The translations under genes were made by a program, and so were the position numbers. This document shows positions 8,855-16,654 of a DNA stretch of 64,000 bases, piece by piece; within the stretch, counting starts at the first letter, position 1, and each line of letters begins with the position of its first letter. The stretch is from positions 39,853 through 103,852 of the forward strand of contig CAKOOO010000004.1 of assembly GCA_934098665.1 (NCBI GenBank), written 5' to 3'. The notes under the pieces are model-generated. The model did not search any database. It was given only the letters and a program-made list of their open reading frames with translations, and was not told the DNA's origin. This DNA is from an uncultured Bacilli bacterium (lineage in GTDB: Bacteria; Bacillota_I; Bacilli_A; RF39; UBA660).

Positions 8855-8892
8855 TTTATATGTTTTTAGCATATTTTTAATTGGTGATATAT

Positions 8893-9657
8893 TTGAATAT
8901 ACAGGTTGGAGATTTAGTAACTAGGAAAAGTTATAACAATGATATTGTATTTAAAGTATTATCAATTACAGAATCTACTGTTTATTTAAAAGGCGAGTTT
9001 GATAGACTCCTTGCGGATAGTGATATTTCTGATTTAGTAAAATGTGATAATGCAAAAGATAATTTTAAGGTAAATTTAAATCTAAATGAAGATAGAAGCA
9101 ATTATTTTTATTTACCTGGAAAAATACTTCATATTGATGGTGATGTCGAATATCTAGAAAGATGTTTAAAATTTTATAAAGAAAATAAGATATATGCTAT
9201 AGGTAAAAAAATAAAAGAAGAAGATATCTGCAAACAATTAAAAACACTACTTGTAGAATTTAAACCGGATATTTTGATTATAACTGGACATGATGCGTAT
9301 CACTCAAAAAATAGTGATAAAAATAATATGAATAATTATAAAAATTCAAATAATTTTGTTAAAGCGGTAAAGGTTGCAAGAAATTATGAAAAAAGTCATG
9401 AAAAACTAGTTATAATCGCAGGTGCTTGTCAGAGTAATTATGAAGCTTTAATAAAGGCGGGAGCAAACTTTGCCTCAAGTCCTAAAAGAGTCAATATTCA
9501 TGCATTAGACCCCGCAATAATTGCAAGCAGTATAGCGCTTACTCAAACAAGTCAAGAAGTCGATGTTGTTGATTTATTAAATAAAACAAAGTATGGTTCA
9601 AATGGTATGGGTGGAATTATTACATCTGGTCTTATGTATGTGGGGTACCCTAGATGA
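8893..9657 (+). CDS. yabG: Sporulation-specific protease YabG
   Basis: YabG is the cysteine-type protease that trims spore coat and cortex proteins late in sporulation. The 254 residues fit the family and show its signatures: the N-terminal GDLVTRKSYNNDIVFKV segment, PGKILHIDGD, DILIITGHDAY and the strongly conserved GACQSNYEALIKAGANFASS followed by VNIHALDP. I start at TTG 8893, behind GGTGAT at 8883-8888, because family members begin with xxQIGDxVxRKSY. The ATG of veg overlaps its stop, as expected for the B. subtilis order yabG-veg. A CATA at 8870-8873 could be part of a sporulation sigma -10 site, but this is weak. Confidence 0.93.
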   Translation: MNIQVGDLVTRKSYNNDIVFKVLSITESTVYLKGEFDRLLADSDISDLVKCDNAKDNFKVNLNLNEDRSNYFYLPGKILHIDGDVEYLERCLKFYKENKIYAIGKKIKEEDICKQLKTLLVEFKPDILIITGHDAYHSKNSDKNNMNNYKNSNNFVKAVKVARNYEKSHEKLVIIAGACQSNYEALIKAGANFASSPKRVNIHALDPAIIASSIALTQTSQEVDVVDLLNKTKYGSNGMGGIITSGLMYVGYPR

Positions 9658-9866
9658 ATATAGAATTTGTTAAAGAGGATTTTAAAAATAAAATAAACAA
9701 AAAGGTTAGAGTAACAGTATATGGTTTAAGAAATAAAATTAACTATTATGAAGGCATAATTAATAATGTTTATCCAAATATTTTTACAATTAAATCTGAT
9801 GATAAAGAGTTAAGCTTTGCATATCGAGATATAATAACTAAAGATATTACAATAAAGTTTTTATGA
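9654..9866 (+). CDS. veg: Veg-family protein
   Basis: A 70-residue protein whose second half, GIINNVYPNIFTIKSDD and YRDIITKDITIKFL, follows the Veg (DUF1021) pattern of a small beta-barrel. In B. subtilis Veg stimulates biofilm matrix genes by antagonising SinR and is very highly expressed; a SinR-based role here is not shown. ATG overlaps the TGA of yabG by four bases. In B. subtilis veg directly follows yabG, which supports the call. Confidence 0.85.
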   Translation: MNIEFVKEDFKNKINKKVRVTVYGLRNKINYYEGIINNVYPNIFTIKSDDKELSFAYRDIITKDITIKFL

Positions 9867-9886
9867 CAAAAGTTGACATTTTCCTC

Positions 9887-9915
9887 TTGAAATTTATTTT
9901 TTTATAAGGTACAAT
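9887..9915 (+). promoter_or_regulatory. Promoter of spoVG
   Basis: TTGAAA at 9887-9892 and TACAAT at 9910-9915 are 17 bases apart. A perfect TTGACA also lies at 9873-9878 but has no -10 at the right distance. No sigma-H type GAAT box was evident, unlike B. subtilis spoVG. Confidence 0.55.
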
Positions 9916-9952
9916 TAAATTGTGAATATAGTATGGTAAAGGAGGCTGAATT

Positions 9953-10219
9953 ATGGAAATCACATCAGTTAAAGTTCACAAAACTGAAAGAGAAGGATCT
10001 AGAATGAAAGGATACGCAGCAGTAACATTAGATGATTGTTTTGTTGTAAGAAATATTCGTATCATTGAAGGCGATGAAAAATTATTTATTGCTATGCCTA
10101 GTAAAAAGGTAAACGATGAACGTTATGAAGATATATGTCATCCTATCAATGCAGAAACAAGAAAAATGTTTGAAGACAAAATTCTTGAAGAATATAACAA
10201 TCCTTCAAGTGAAGAATAG
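9953..10219 (+). CDS. spoVG: SpoVG, RNA-binding regulator
   Basis: SpoVG is a small dimeric regulator that binds RNA and DNA and affects sporulation septation, cell-wall and virulence genes. The 88 residues carry the family pattern: MEITSVKVHK, MKGYAAVTLDDCFVVRNIRIIEG, IAMPSKKVNDERYEDICHPI and the C-terminal NAETRKMFEDKILEEY helix. AAAGGAGG precedes ATG with good spacing. It has its own promoter and terminator, so it is monocistronic, lying between veg and yabP; B. subtilis has spoVG a few genes after veg. Confidence 0.95.
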   Translation: MEITSVKVHKTEREGSRMKGYAAVTLDDCFVVRNIRIIEGDEKLFIAMPSKKVNDERYEDICHPINAETRKMFEDKILEEYNNPSSEE

Positions 10220-10224
10220 AATAT

Positions 10225-10246
10225 AAAGGCAGATTTTGCCTTTTTT
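10225..10246 (+). terminator. Intrinsic terminator after spoVG
   Basis: AAAGGCA (10225-10231) pairs with TGCCTTT (10237-10243) around a five-base loop and runs into a T tract. Confidence 0.85.
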
Positions 10247-10293
10247 CTTATTCTTTTTTTTTGCCATAATCATATATTTTAATGGAGGCAAAA

Positions 10294-10575
10294 ATGAATG
10301 ATAAAATAATAAATAATAATCATGAAGTTAAAATGATCGATCGTAATATTCTTTCTATAACAGGTATTAAAAAAATAATTAATTTTGATAATAGAGAGTT
10401 TTTAATTGAAAGTATTATGGGACTTATTAATATAAAAGGAAGTAATATGGAACTTATAACTTTAGATACTACAAACGGAATAATAAAAATTAAAGGTAAA
10501 ATAAATAGTTATGTATATATTGAAAAAACTAATAAATCAAAAGAGGAAGGACTTTTAAGTAAACTTTTTAAATGA
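10294..10575 (+). CDS. yabP: Spore cortex formation protein YabP
   Basis: This 93-residue protein fits the YabP/YqfC family: EVKMIDRNILSITGIKKI, NFDNREFLIES and the repeated ITLDTTNGIIKIKG strand. YabP is a mother-cell sporulation protein needed for cortex assembly with YabQ. GGAGG at 10284-10288 directs translation to ATG 10294; an ATG at 10282 overlaps that site and is not used. Its TGA overlaps the yabQ start by four bases. The order yabP-yabQ-divIC matches B. subtilis. Confidence 0.88.
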   Translation: MNDKIINNNHEVKMIDRNILSITGIKKIINFDNREFLIESIMGLINIKGSNMELITLDTTNGIIKIKGKINSYVYIEKTNKSKEEGLLSKLFK

Positions 10576-10880
10576 GTTCATATCAAACATTATTTGTTTT
10601 AATTATAAATATTTTTTTTGGAATAATTTACTTTTTTGTTTCTAAATTTTTTTATAAATTATTTCTTAATTTAGATAAATTAATTAAATACATTTTAACA
10701 ATAATATTTTCATTTGATTTAGCAATATTATATATTTTATATATGTATAAAATTAACTATGGGATATTTCATTTTTATTATTTAGTTTGTTTTTTATTAG
10801 GTTATATAATTAGTTATGCATTTATAAATAAATATGTAAAAAAGTGTAAAATTTATTTAATAAATCATTTTAAGTCTTGA
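10572..10880 (+). CDS. yabQ: Spore cortex biosynthesis membrane protein YabQ
   Basis: The 102 residues form three to four hydrophobic helices (about 7-27, 38-58, 65-90) with a lysine-rich C-terminus, the shape of YabQ, an integral membrane protein of the outer forespore membrane required for the cortex. Sequence identity in the family is low, so the call leans on the position: it is coupled to yabP by an ATGA overlap and followed by divIC exactly as in B. subtilis. Its stop codon overlaps the -35 of the divIC promoter. Confidence 0.8.
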   Translation: MSSYQTLFVLIINIFFGIIYFFVSKFFYKLFLNLDKLIKYILTIIFSFDLAILYILYMYKINYGIFHFYYLVCFLLGYIISYAFINKYVKKCKIYLINHFKS

Positions 10881-10905
10881 CATATTTTATTTTTTAAACT
10901 ATATA
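10877..10905 (+). promoter_or_regulatory. Promoter of divIC
   Basis: TTGACA at 10877-10882 and TATATA at 10900-10905 are separated by 17 bases. The -35 hexamer contains the TGA stop codon of yabQ (10878-10880). This would give the division gene vegetative expression independent of the sporulation genes yabP-yabQ. Confidence 0.7.
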
Positions 10906-10923
10906 TTAAATGAAGGTATAGAT

Positions 10924-11208
10924 ATGAGGACTAAAAAGGAAAAGAAAAGACTTGTTTTTATTTCATTTACTATTATTTGCTTAATAGTTCTTTTGGTTGT
11001 AAGTGTTTATAAAGATTTTTTAACGATTATTAAAAATAAAAATAAAACTTATAAACTTACCGCTAAATATGAACAGTTATTAGATGAAAAAAAATCTTTG
11101 ACATCTGAAGTCACTAAGATGAAAGATCCCGATTATTTAGCTAGATATGCCAAAGAAAAATTTTTATATTCAAAAGATGATGAAGTTATAATTCGCATTG
11201 AAGATTAG
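10924..11208 (+). CDS. divIC: Septum formation initiator DivIC/FtsB family
   Basis: A 94-residue bitopic protein with a basic N-terminus, one membrane segment (about residues 10-28), a coiled coil (about 38-65) and the family's MKDPDYLARYAKEKFLYSKDDEVIIRI ending in two pieces. DivIC/FtsB partners FtsL and DivIB in the divisome to activate septal wall synthesis. Gene order yabQ-divIC supports DivIC over other FtsB relatives. Its last 23 bases overlap the end of the opposite-strand clpP. Confidence 0.88.
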   Translation: MRTKKEKKRLVFISFTIICLIVLLVVSVYKDFLTIIKNKNKTYKLTAKYEQLLDEKKSLTSEVTKMKDPDYLARYAKEKFLYSKDDEVIIRIED

Positions 11209-11779
11209 CTTCTTTTTTTATGATATTATCAATTAATCCATATTTTTTTGCCTCTAAGGTAGACATATAATAATCTTTACCAGTATCTTTTTCAATTTTT
11301 GATAAAGATTTTTTTGTGTTTTTGGCAAGGATTTTATTGATTTTTGCTTTAGTTTTATTAATCCTGTCACTTTGAAGTTGAATATTTCTTGCACTTCCTT
11401 CGGCGCCACCAAGCACTTCATGAATCATAATTTCGGTATTTTCAAGTGCATATCTTTTATATCCACTTGAAAGTAAAAATGCTCCCATACTTGCACATAA
11501 ACCAACACCTATTGTAATTACATGACTATTTATATAGTTTATTGTATCATAAATTGCCAAACCTGCATTGACACTTCCACCCGGAGAATTTATATATAAA
11601 TATATGTCATTTTTATTAATGCTATCTAAATATAAAAACTCTGCGATAATTATATTAGCTATTTGATCATTAACTTCTCCAGTTAAAAATATTATTCTAT
11701 TTGTTAATAAAAGAGAATATAAATCATAAGTTATTTGAGTATTTTCAGTTTGTTTTAATATAGTTGGTACGCTAAACAT
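11186..11779 (-). CDS. clpP: ATP-dependent Clp protease proteolytic subunit ClpP
   Basis: ClpP forms the 14-mer serine protease chamber that works with ClpX or ClpC. The 197 residues show the family in order: YDLYSLLLTNRIIFL, YINSPGGSVNAGLAIYDT, the nucleophile Ser97 in GLCASMGAFLL, His120 in EIMIHEVLGGAEG and an aspartate of KDTGKD (165 or 169). MIHEVLGG replaces the usual MIHQPLGG, and a short cysteine-bearing tail follows the normal C-terminus. AGGTGAT precedes the ATG. It is one of few minus-strand genes, convergent and overlapping with divIC. Whether it is the only ClpP of the genome cannot be seen. Confidence 0.92.
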   Translation of the reverse strand: MFSVPTILKQTENTQITYDLYSLLLTNRIIFLTGEVNDQIANIIIAEFLYLDSINKNDIYLYINSPGGSVNAGLAIYDTINYINSHVITIGVGLCASMGAFLLSSGYKRYALENTEIMIHEVLGGAEGSARNIQLQSDRINKTKAKINKILAKNTKKSLSKIEKDTGKDYYMSTLEAKKYGLIDNIIKKEANLQCEL

Positions 11780-11886
11780 TTTATCACCTACAATTATAAT
11801 AATATTAAAAATGAAATTTTATTCATAAAATTTATAGATTTATAATAAAAAATATAGTATTATATTTATGATAGAAAGGGAATACA

Positions 11887-13533
11887 ATGAAAGATATTAG
11901 AATAACTTATAATGATAATAAGCAAATAAATGTTTCTTTAAATACTACATATTATGAATTAAGTAAAAGTGTTTTGCTTCCAAATTCAATTGGTGTAATT
12001 GTAAATGGAAAAGCAGTAAATTTAAATGAAAAAATAACTCGTAGTCAAGATATTTTATTTATTGATAAGTTTAATCCATATGGAAATAGAATGTATGTGG
12101 CTGGGTTAAAGATGATTTTTGAACTTGCCATTAAAAGACTTTATCCAAAAGCAAAAGTTTGTTATTCTTATAGTATTCCTAAAACTATAGTGGCTAATAT
12201 AACTTCTGATATAACATTAAAAAAAGAAGAAATAGATATAATTAATGATATGGTTAATGAAATAATTAAACAAGATATTAAATTTGAGAAGTTAATTGTT
12301 AAAAGTAATGATGCAATAAATTATTATAATGATATAGGAAATTATGTTAAATCATCAAATATAAAAAATATAACTGATCCTACAGTAGTTTTATATAAAC
12401 TTGATACTCTAATTAATTATTATTATTATGAAATGCCTTACTCAACAGGAAATATAACTGATTTTAAAATTAAGTATTATAAAGATAATCAAATTATTAT
12501 TAACTATCCAGTGGTGGCAAAAGATATAAATGAAGAAAATACAGTTAATTATGATAGAATAATAAATTCATATAAAGATGGTCAAAAATGGCTTGACATT
12601 ATGGGTGTTCCTTATATTAAAGATGTTAATAAACTTATAAGCGAAGGAAAAATAAATGATTTTGTAAAATCATCAGAACTTAATTTTAATATTGAAATAA
12701 ATTTAGCCGCTAAAATGATTAGTGAAAATAAAAAAATTAAGTATGTAATGATATCTGGACCATCCTCAAGTGGAAAGACAACTATAACAAAAAGGCTTGC
12801 GTCATATTTTAAAATATATGGTCTTGATCCTATTGTTATTTCTTTAGATGATTATTATAAAGAAAGAATAGATAGTCCTAAAGATGAAAATGGTGATTAT
12901 GATTTTGAATGTTTACAAGCAACTGATTTAGAATATTTAAATTCAGATATTACAAAGCTTATAAATAATGAAACTATTAATTTACCTAAATTTAATTTTG
13001 TAAGTGGCTGTAAGGAATTATCTCAAAAAAAAGTATCATTAAAAGAAAATAGCATTATTTTATTAGAAGGGTTACATGCTATTAATGATGAACTTTTAAC
13101 ATTTATTCCTAAAGAAGAAAAATATAAAATATTTGTAAGCCCATATATTCCAATATGTATTGATGAACAAAATTATATATCAAATAATGATTTAAGATTA
13201 ATTCGAAGAATAGTTAGGGATTTTCGAACAAGGGGTTATGATGTAATCTCTACAATAAAAAATTCAAAAAAAGTAAGACTTGGTGAAGAAAAATATATTA
13301 TTCCACTCATTCCTAGTGCGGATAAAGTGATAAATACGGCATTATCTTATGAAGTAGGTTTATTAAAAGTTTATGTTGAACCACTTTTATATTCTGTAGA
13401 TGTAACTTCAGAATATTATATTGAAACAAGAAGACTATTAAGTTTTTTAAAACAATTTTTTTCAATTAGTAGTGAATATGTACCAAAAGATTCCATATTA
13501 AGAGAGTTTATAGGAGGTAGTGAATATGATTAA
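11887..13533 (+). CDS. Uridine-kinase-like nucleoside kinase with TGS/threonyl-tRNA-synthetase-type N-terminus
   Basis: Residues 1-60 form a TGS-like domain (VIVNGKAVNLNEKIT), residues 60-200 resemble the ThrRS second additional domain, and residues 285-480 form a P-loop kinase: ISGPSSSGKTTITKRL (Walker A), SLDDYYKER and LLEGLHAIND, as in uridine kinase and phosphoribulokinase. This three-part fusion is a known Firmicutes and Thermotoga family whose substrate is probably a nucleoside. At 548 residues it is full length. AAAGGGA precedes ATG. The end overlaps gap by eight bases, an odd pairing of a nucleoside kinase with glycolysis. Confidence 0.87.
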   Translation: MKDIRITYNDNKQINVSLNTTYYELSKSVLLPNSIGVIVNGKAVNLNEKITRSQDILFIDKFNPYGNRMYVAGLKMIFELAIKRLYPKAKVCYSYSIPKTIVANITSDITLKKEEIDIINDMVNEIIKQDIKFEKLIVKSNDAINYYNDIGNYVKSSNIKNITDPTVVLYKLDTLINYYYYEMPYSTGNITDFKIKYYKDNQIIINYPVVAKDINEENTVNYDRIINSYKDGQKWLDIMGVPYIKDVNKLISEGKINDFVKSSELNFNIEINLAAKMISENKKIKYVMISGPSSSGKTTITKRLASYFKIYGLDPIVISLDDYYKERIDSPKDENGDYDFECLQATDLEYLNSDITKLINNETINLPKFNFVSGCKELSQKKVSLKENSIILLEGLHAINDELLTFIPKEEKYKIFVSPYIPICIDEQNYISNNDLRLIRRIVRDFRTRGYDVISTIKNSKKVRLGEEKYIIPLIPSADKVINTALSYEVGLLKVYVEPLLYSVDVTSEYYIETRRLLSFLKQFFSISSEYVPKDSILREFIGGSEYD

Positions 13534-14533
13534 TGTAGCAATAAATGGTTTTGGAAGAATAGGAAGAGTAGCATTTAGACAAATGATTACGGATGCAAAT
13601 TTTAATATTGTAGCTATAAATAGTTTGGATATGACACCACAGGAAGCTGCATATTTAATTAAATATGATAGTATTCATGGGCTCTTTCATGAAAATGAAA
13701 TAAGTTTTGATGAAAGTAATGTTGTTATAGCAACTGTAAAAAAAATACCTGTGTTAAGTGAAAGTGATCCAAATAATTTGCCATGGGCTAAATTAGGAGT
13801 TGATTTAGTTTTAGAATGTACTGGAGCTTTTACTAGCAAAGACAAAGCAATGTCACATATAAATGCTGGTGCAAAAAAAGTATTAATTTCTGCTCCAGGA
13901 AAAGGTGAAATGAAAACAATTGTTAATGAAGTAAATGATGATATAATAACTATGGAAGATCAAATAATAAGTGCATCTAGCTGCACAACAAATGCTCTTG
14001 CACCACTACTTAATGTTATTGAAAAAAATTATGGTATAGAAATAGGTTTTATTTCAACAATTCATGCCTTTACTTCAGATCAAAATGCTCTTGATAATAC
14101 TCATAAAAAGGGTATATATTCTCGAAGGGGAAGAGCAAGTTCATTTAATATTGTTCCAACATCAACTGGAGCTGCTAAATCAATTGGGCTTGTTATACCA
14201 TCATTAAATGGTAAACTTGATGGTAATGCTTTTAGAGTACCTACAATAGATGGTTCGATGCTAGATGTAACATTAGAATTAAAAACCCTTGTTACTAAAG
14301 AAGAAATAAATGAATTAATAAAAAACAATCAAACAAGTGCTTTAAAATATACTGACTTTCCAATTGTATCTTCTGATGTTATTGGAAGAAAATGTGGATG
14401 TTTATTTGATAGTTTAATGACAAATGTTTTAACTGTAGATGAAAAAGTTTTAGTAAAACTAGTTGCTTGGTATGATAATGAATATGGATATACATATCAA
14501 ATGTTAAATGTAGCTAAAAAATTATTTAAATAA
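13526..14533 (+). CDS. gap: Glyceraldehyde-3-phosphate dehydrogenase
   Basis: GAPDH makes 1,3-bisphosphoglycerate in glycolysis. The NAD-binding motif INGFGRIGRVAFR is at the N-terminus, the catalytic cysteine lies in SASSCTTNALAP, the general-base histidine in STIHAFTSDQ, and the phosphate-binding PTSTGAAKSIG and C-terminal WYDNEYGYT are intact. AGGAGG at 13512-13517 favours ATG 13526 over a GTG two codons upstream. It is followed 10 bases later by pgk, the usual glycolytic pair; tpi and eno are not next to it. Confidence 0.96.
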   Translation: MINVAINGFGRIGRVAFRQMITDANFNIVAINSLDMTPQEAAYLIKYDSIHGLFHENEISFDESNVVIATVKKIPVLSESDPNNLPWAKLGVDLVLECTGAFTSKDKAMSHINAGAKKVLISAPGKGEMKTIVNEVNDDIITMEDQIISASSCTTNALAPLLNVIEKNYGIEIGFISTIHAFTSDQNALDNTHKKGIYSRRGRASSFNIVPTSTGAAKSIGLVIPSLNGKLDGNAFRVPTIDGSMLDVTLELKTLVTKEEINELIKNNQTSALKYTDFPIVSSDVIGRKCGCLFDSLMTNVLTVDEKVLVKLVAWYDNEYGYTYQMLNVAKKLFK

Positions 14534-14543
14534 TGGAGGTAGT

Positions 14544-15674
14544 ATGAATTTCATTGATAGTGTAGATATTACAAATAAAAAGGTAATATTACGTTGTGAT
14601 TTAAATGTCCCTATAAAAGATGGTAAAGTTTTAGATGATACAAAAATTAAAAAAAGTATTAAAACGATTAGTTATTTATTAAATAATAATTGTTCTGTTA
14701 TTATTTTAAGTCATTTAGGACGAATAAAAACAAGCGTTGATAAATTAGAAAATTCATTGAAACCATGTAAAAAAATATTAGAGGATAATTTGAATCAAGA
14801 AGTTATTTTCTTAGATAATCCAGTTGGGATGAATGTTATTACGACTTGTAAAAATTTAAAATGCAAACAAGTTGTTTTACTAGAAAATACTCGTTTTTGT
14901 GATTTTCCAGAGAAACTTGAAAGTCGTAATGATTTAGGTCTTGCTAAGTATTGGTCAGTTTTAGCAGATGTATTTGTAATTGATGCTTTTGCTTCTTTAC
15001 ATAGACTTCATGCATCTGTCGCAGGCATAGCTAATTATTTGCCAACATATTTTGGATTTTTAGTAAAAAATGAAATAGAGGGACTTAACCCAGTAATAAA
15101 AGATATTAAAAGACCATTTACTGTTTTCATGGGTGGAGCAAAAGTTGATGATAAATTAGAATATATAAAAGGTCTTCTTACAAAATGTGATTATTTATTA
15201 GTAGGTGGTGGAATAGCAAACTCATTTTTATATGCATGTGGTTTTGATGTTATGGATAGTTTATGTACTAGTGATGAAATTACTATTTCTGAAATAAAAG
15301 CATTAATGAAAGAATATAAAGATAAGATAGTCCTACCTATTGATTTTGTAATTGATGAAGATAAAATACTTGATTTAAATACAAAGTCAATTAATAAATA
15401 TTGCTCATATTTAGAAAAAAGTAAAACAATATTTATTAATGGAACAGTTGGTGCTTTTGAAAATAAAAAATACGCTATTGGTACTTATAAATTATTTGAT
15501 TATTTAAAAAATGTTGATGCTATTAAAATTGCTGGTGGTGGAGACACTGTTAATGCAATAAATTTATTTAAACTAAAACATAACTTTACATTCTTATCAA
15601 GTGGTGGAGGAGCAAGTTTGGAATATATAAGTTCTAATCATTTAAGGGCTATTGATTATATTACAAAGCTATAA
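14544..15674 (+). CDS. pgk: Phosphoglycerate kinase
   Basis: Pgk transfers phosphate from 1,3-bisphosphoglycerate to ADP. N-terminal substrate motifs RCDLNVPIKDGKVLDDTKI, SHLGR, ENTRF and HRLHASVAG and the nucleotide-domain motifs GGAKVDDKLEYI, LLVGGGIANSFL, GGGDTVNAI and SSGGGASLEYI are present. It is rather divergent: the usual WNGPMGVFE loop reads INGTVGAFE, LGRPKG reads LGRIKT, and 376 residues is about 18 short. The ATP and substrate residues I can place are kept, so I expect activity. GGAGG precedes ATG. Confidence 0.93.
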   Translation: MNFIDSVDITNKKVILRCDLNVPIKDGKVLDDTKIKKSIKTISYLLNNNCSVIILSHLGRIKTSVDKLENSLKPCKKILEDNLNQEVIFLDNPVGMNVITTCKNLKCKQVVLLENTRFCDFPEKLESRNDLGLAKYWSVLADVFVIDAFASLHRLHASVAGIANYLPTYFGFLVKNEIEGLNPVIKDIKRPFTVFMGGAKVDDKLEYIKGLLTKCDYLLVGGGIANSFLYACGFDVMDSLCTSDEITISEIKALMKEYKDKIVLPIDFVIDEDKILDLNTKSINKYCSYLEKSKTIFINGTVGAFENKKYAIGTYKLFDYLKNVDAIKIAGGGDTVNAINLFKLKHNFTFLSSGGGASLEYISSNHLRAIDYITKL

Positions 15675-15685
15675 TTATTAAAATT

Positions 15686-15702
15686 TTTGACATTTTTCGA
15701 CA
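15686..15702 (+). promoter_or_regulatory. Tandem Spo0A-box-like sites upstream of spo0A
   Basis: TTCGACA at 15696-15702 is the exact reverse complement of the 0A box TGTCGAA, and TTTGACA at 15686-15692 differs by one base. The two start 10 bases apart, one helical turn, the arrangement bound by Spo0A dimers. They lie about 40 bases upstream of the spo0A -35, which suggests autoregulation. Confidence 0.6.
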
Positions 15703-15742
15703 AAAATTTACGTAAATAGTCAAGAATTTACAAAAATTTTTC

Positions 15743-15771
15743 TTGCTTTTTGGTAAAAAATGGTTTATTAT
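15743..15771 (+). promoter_or_regulatory. Promoter of spo0A
   Basis: TTGCTT at 15743-15748 and TATTAT at 15766-15771 are 17 bases apart. The gene's Shine-Dalgarno (AGGAAAGG, 15798-15805) follows some 30 bases later. Confidence 0.6.
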
Positions 15772-15809
15772 CTAGTTGTGAGGCACTTATTGTTAGCAGG
15801 AAAGGAATT

Positions 15810-16559
15810 ATGAAAAATACAATAAGAGTTGTTGTTGTTGATGACAACACTGTAGCTGTGAAAAGCATCAAAGATCATTTTTTAACAAATGATAGCATAA
15901 AAGTTGTAGCGACTTTTGGAAATGGTGAGGAGGCATTAGAATACTTAATTAACCATAATAATGAGGTAGATTTAGTAATACTTGAATTATTACTACCAAG
16001 ACTTGATGGTACTTCATTACTTGAAGAAATGAAATCAAGAAATTTACGTCAAAAGGTTATAGTTACATCTGGCTATAAAGATAACAAAATAATTAATGAT
16101 TGCAATACGTATAATGTATCATATTATTTAGTTAAACCATATAGCATGATTTCTTTAGATAAAAGAGTTAAAGAAATATTTGATAGAGTACCAATTTTTA
16201 ATGCAGAAACTAGTAATTTGGATTTAGAAGTAAGTCAATTATTACATAATTTGGGAATCCCATCACACATAAGAGGATATAAGTATATTCGTGATAGTGT
16301 AATTATTGTATATAATATGGACCGCATTAGCCATATTACTAAAGATGTATATCCACAAATTGCACTTACTTATGATACTACTCCATCTAGAGTTGAAAGA
16401 GCTATTAGACATGCTATTGAGGTAAGCTGGTCAAGAGGAGATATTAACCTAATGGAGGAACTATTCGGTTTTAGTATCAGTTGTGATAAATCAAAGCCCA
16501 CAAACTCTGAATTTATTACTACTATTGCAGACAGAATTAAAATTGACAATAACAAATAA
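15810..16559 (+). CDS. spo0A: Sporulation master regulator Spo0A with Glu at the phosphorylation site
   Basis: The protein has a receiver domain (residues 1-125) and the Spo0A DNA-binding domain (about 145-249). The latter is nearly identical to B. subtilis in TPSRVERAIRHAIEVSWSRG and KPTNSEFITTIADR. In the receiver, the acidic pair (D11, D12), the switch threonine in VIVTSGY and the lysine in YYLVKPY are kept, but the phospho-acceptor aspartate of VLDIIMPHLDG is glutamate: VILELLLPRLDG, E59, codon GAA at 15984-15986. Spo0A normally needs phosphorelay input to dimerise; E59 could mimic or bypass it. AGGAAAGG favours ATG 15810 over an in-frame ATG at 15750. Confidence 0.95.
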   Translation: MKNTIRVVVVDDNTVAVKSIKDHFLTNDSIKVVATFGNGEEALEYLINHNNEVDLVILELLLPRLDGTSLLEEMKSRNLRQKVIVTSGYKDNKIINDCNTYNVSYYLVKPYSMISLDKRVKEIFDRVPIFNAETSNLDLEVSQLLHNLGIPSHIRGYKYIRDSVIIVYNMDRISHITKDVYPQIALTYDTTPSRVERAIRHAIEVSWSRGDINLMEELFGFSISCDKSKPTNSEFITTIADRIKIDNNK

Positions 16560-16565
16560 AAAAAT

Positions 16566-16594
16566 TACTGAAGATTACTTTGGTATTTTTTTTT
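16566..16594 (+). terminator. Intrinsic terminator after spo0A
   Basis: TACTGAAG (16566-16573) pairs with CTTTGGTA (16578-16585), with two G-T wobbles, and is followed by nine Ts. Confidence 0.7.
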
Positions 16595-16601
16595 ACAAAA
16601 T

Positions 16602-16630
16602 TTGCTATTTAAATTTAGTTATGTTATTAT
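16602..16630 (+). promoter_or_regulatory. Promoter of the phosphoglycerate-mutase-like gene
   Basis: TTGCTA at 16602-16607 and TATTAT at 16625-16630 are 17 bases apart, with TG at 16622-16623 as an extended -10. The gene is therefore transcribed separately from spo0A. Confidence 0.55.
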
Positions 16631-16654
16631 TTTTTTAGAAAGTTTGTGATTATT

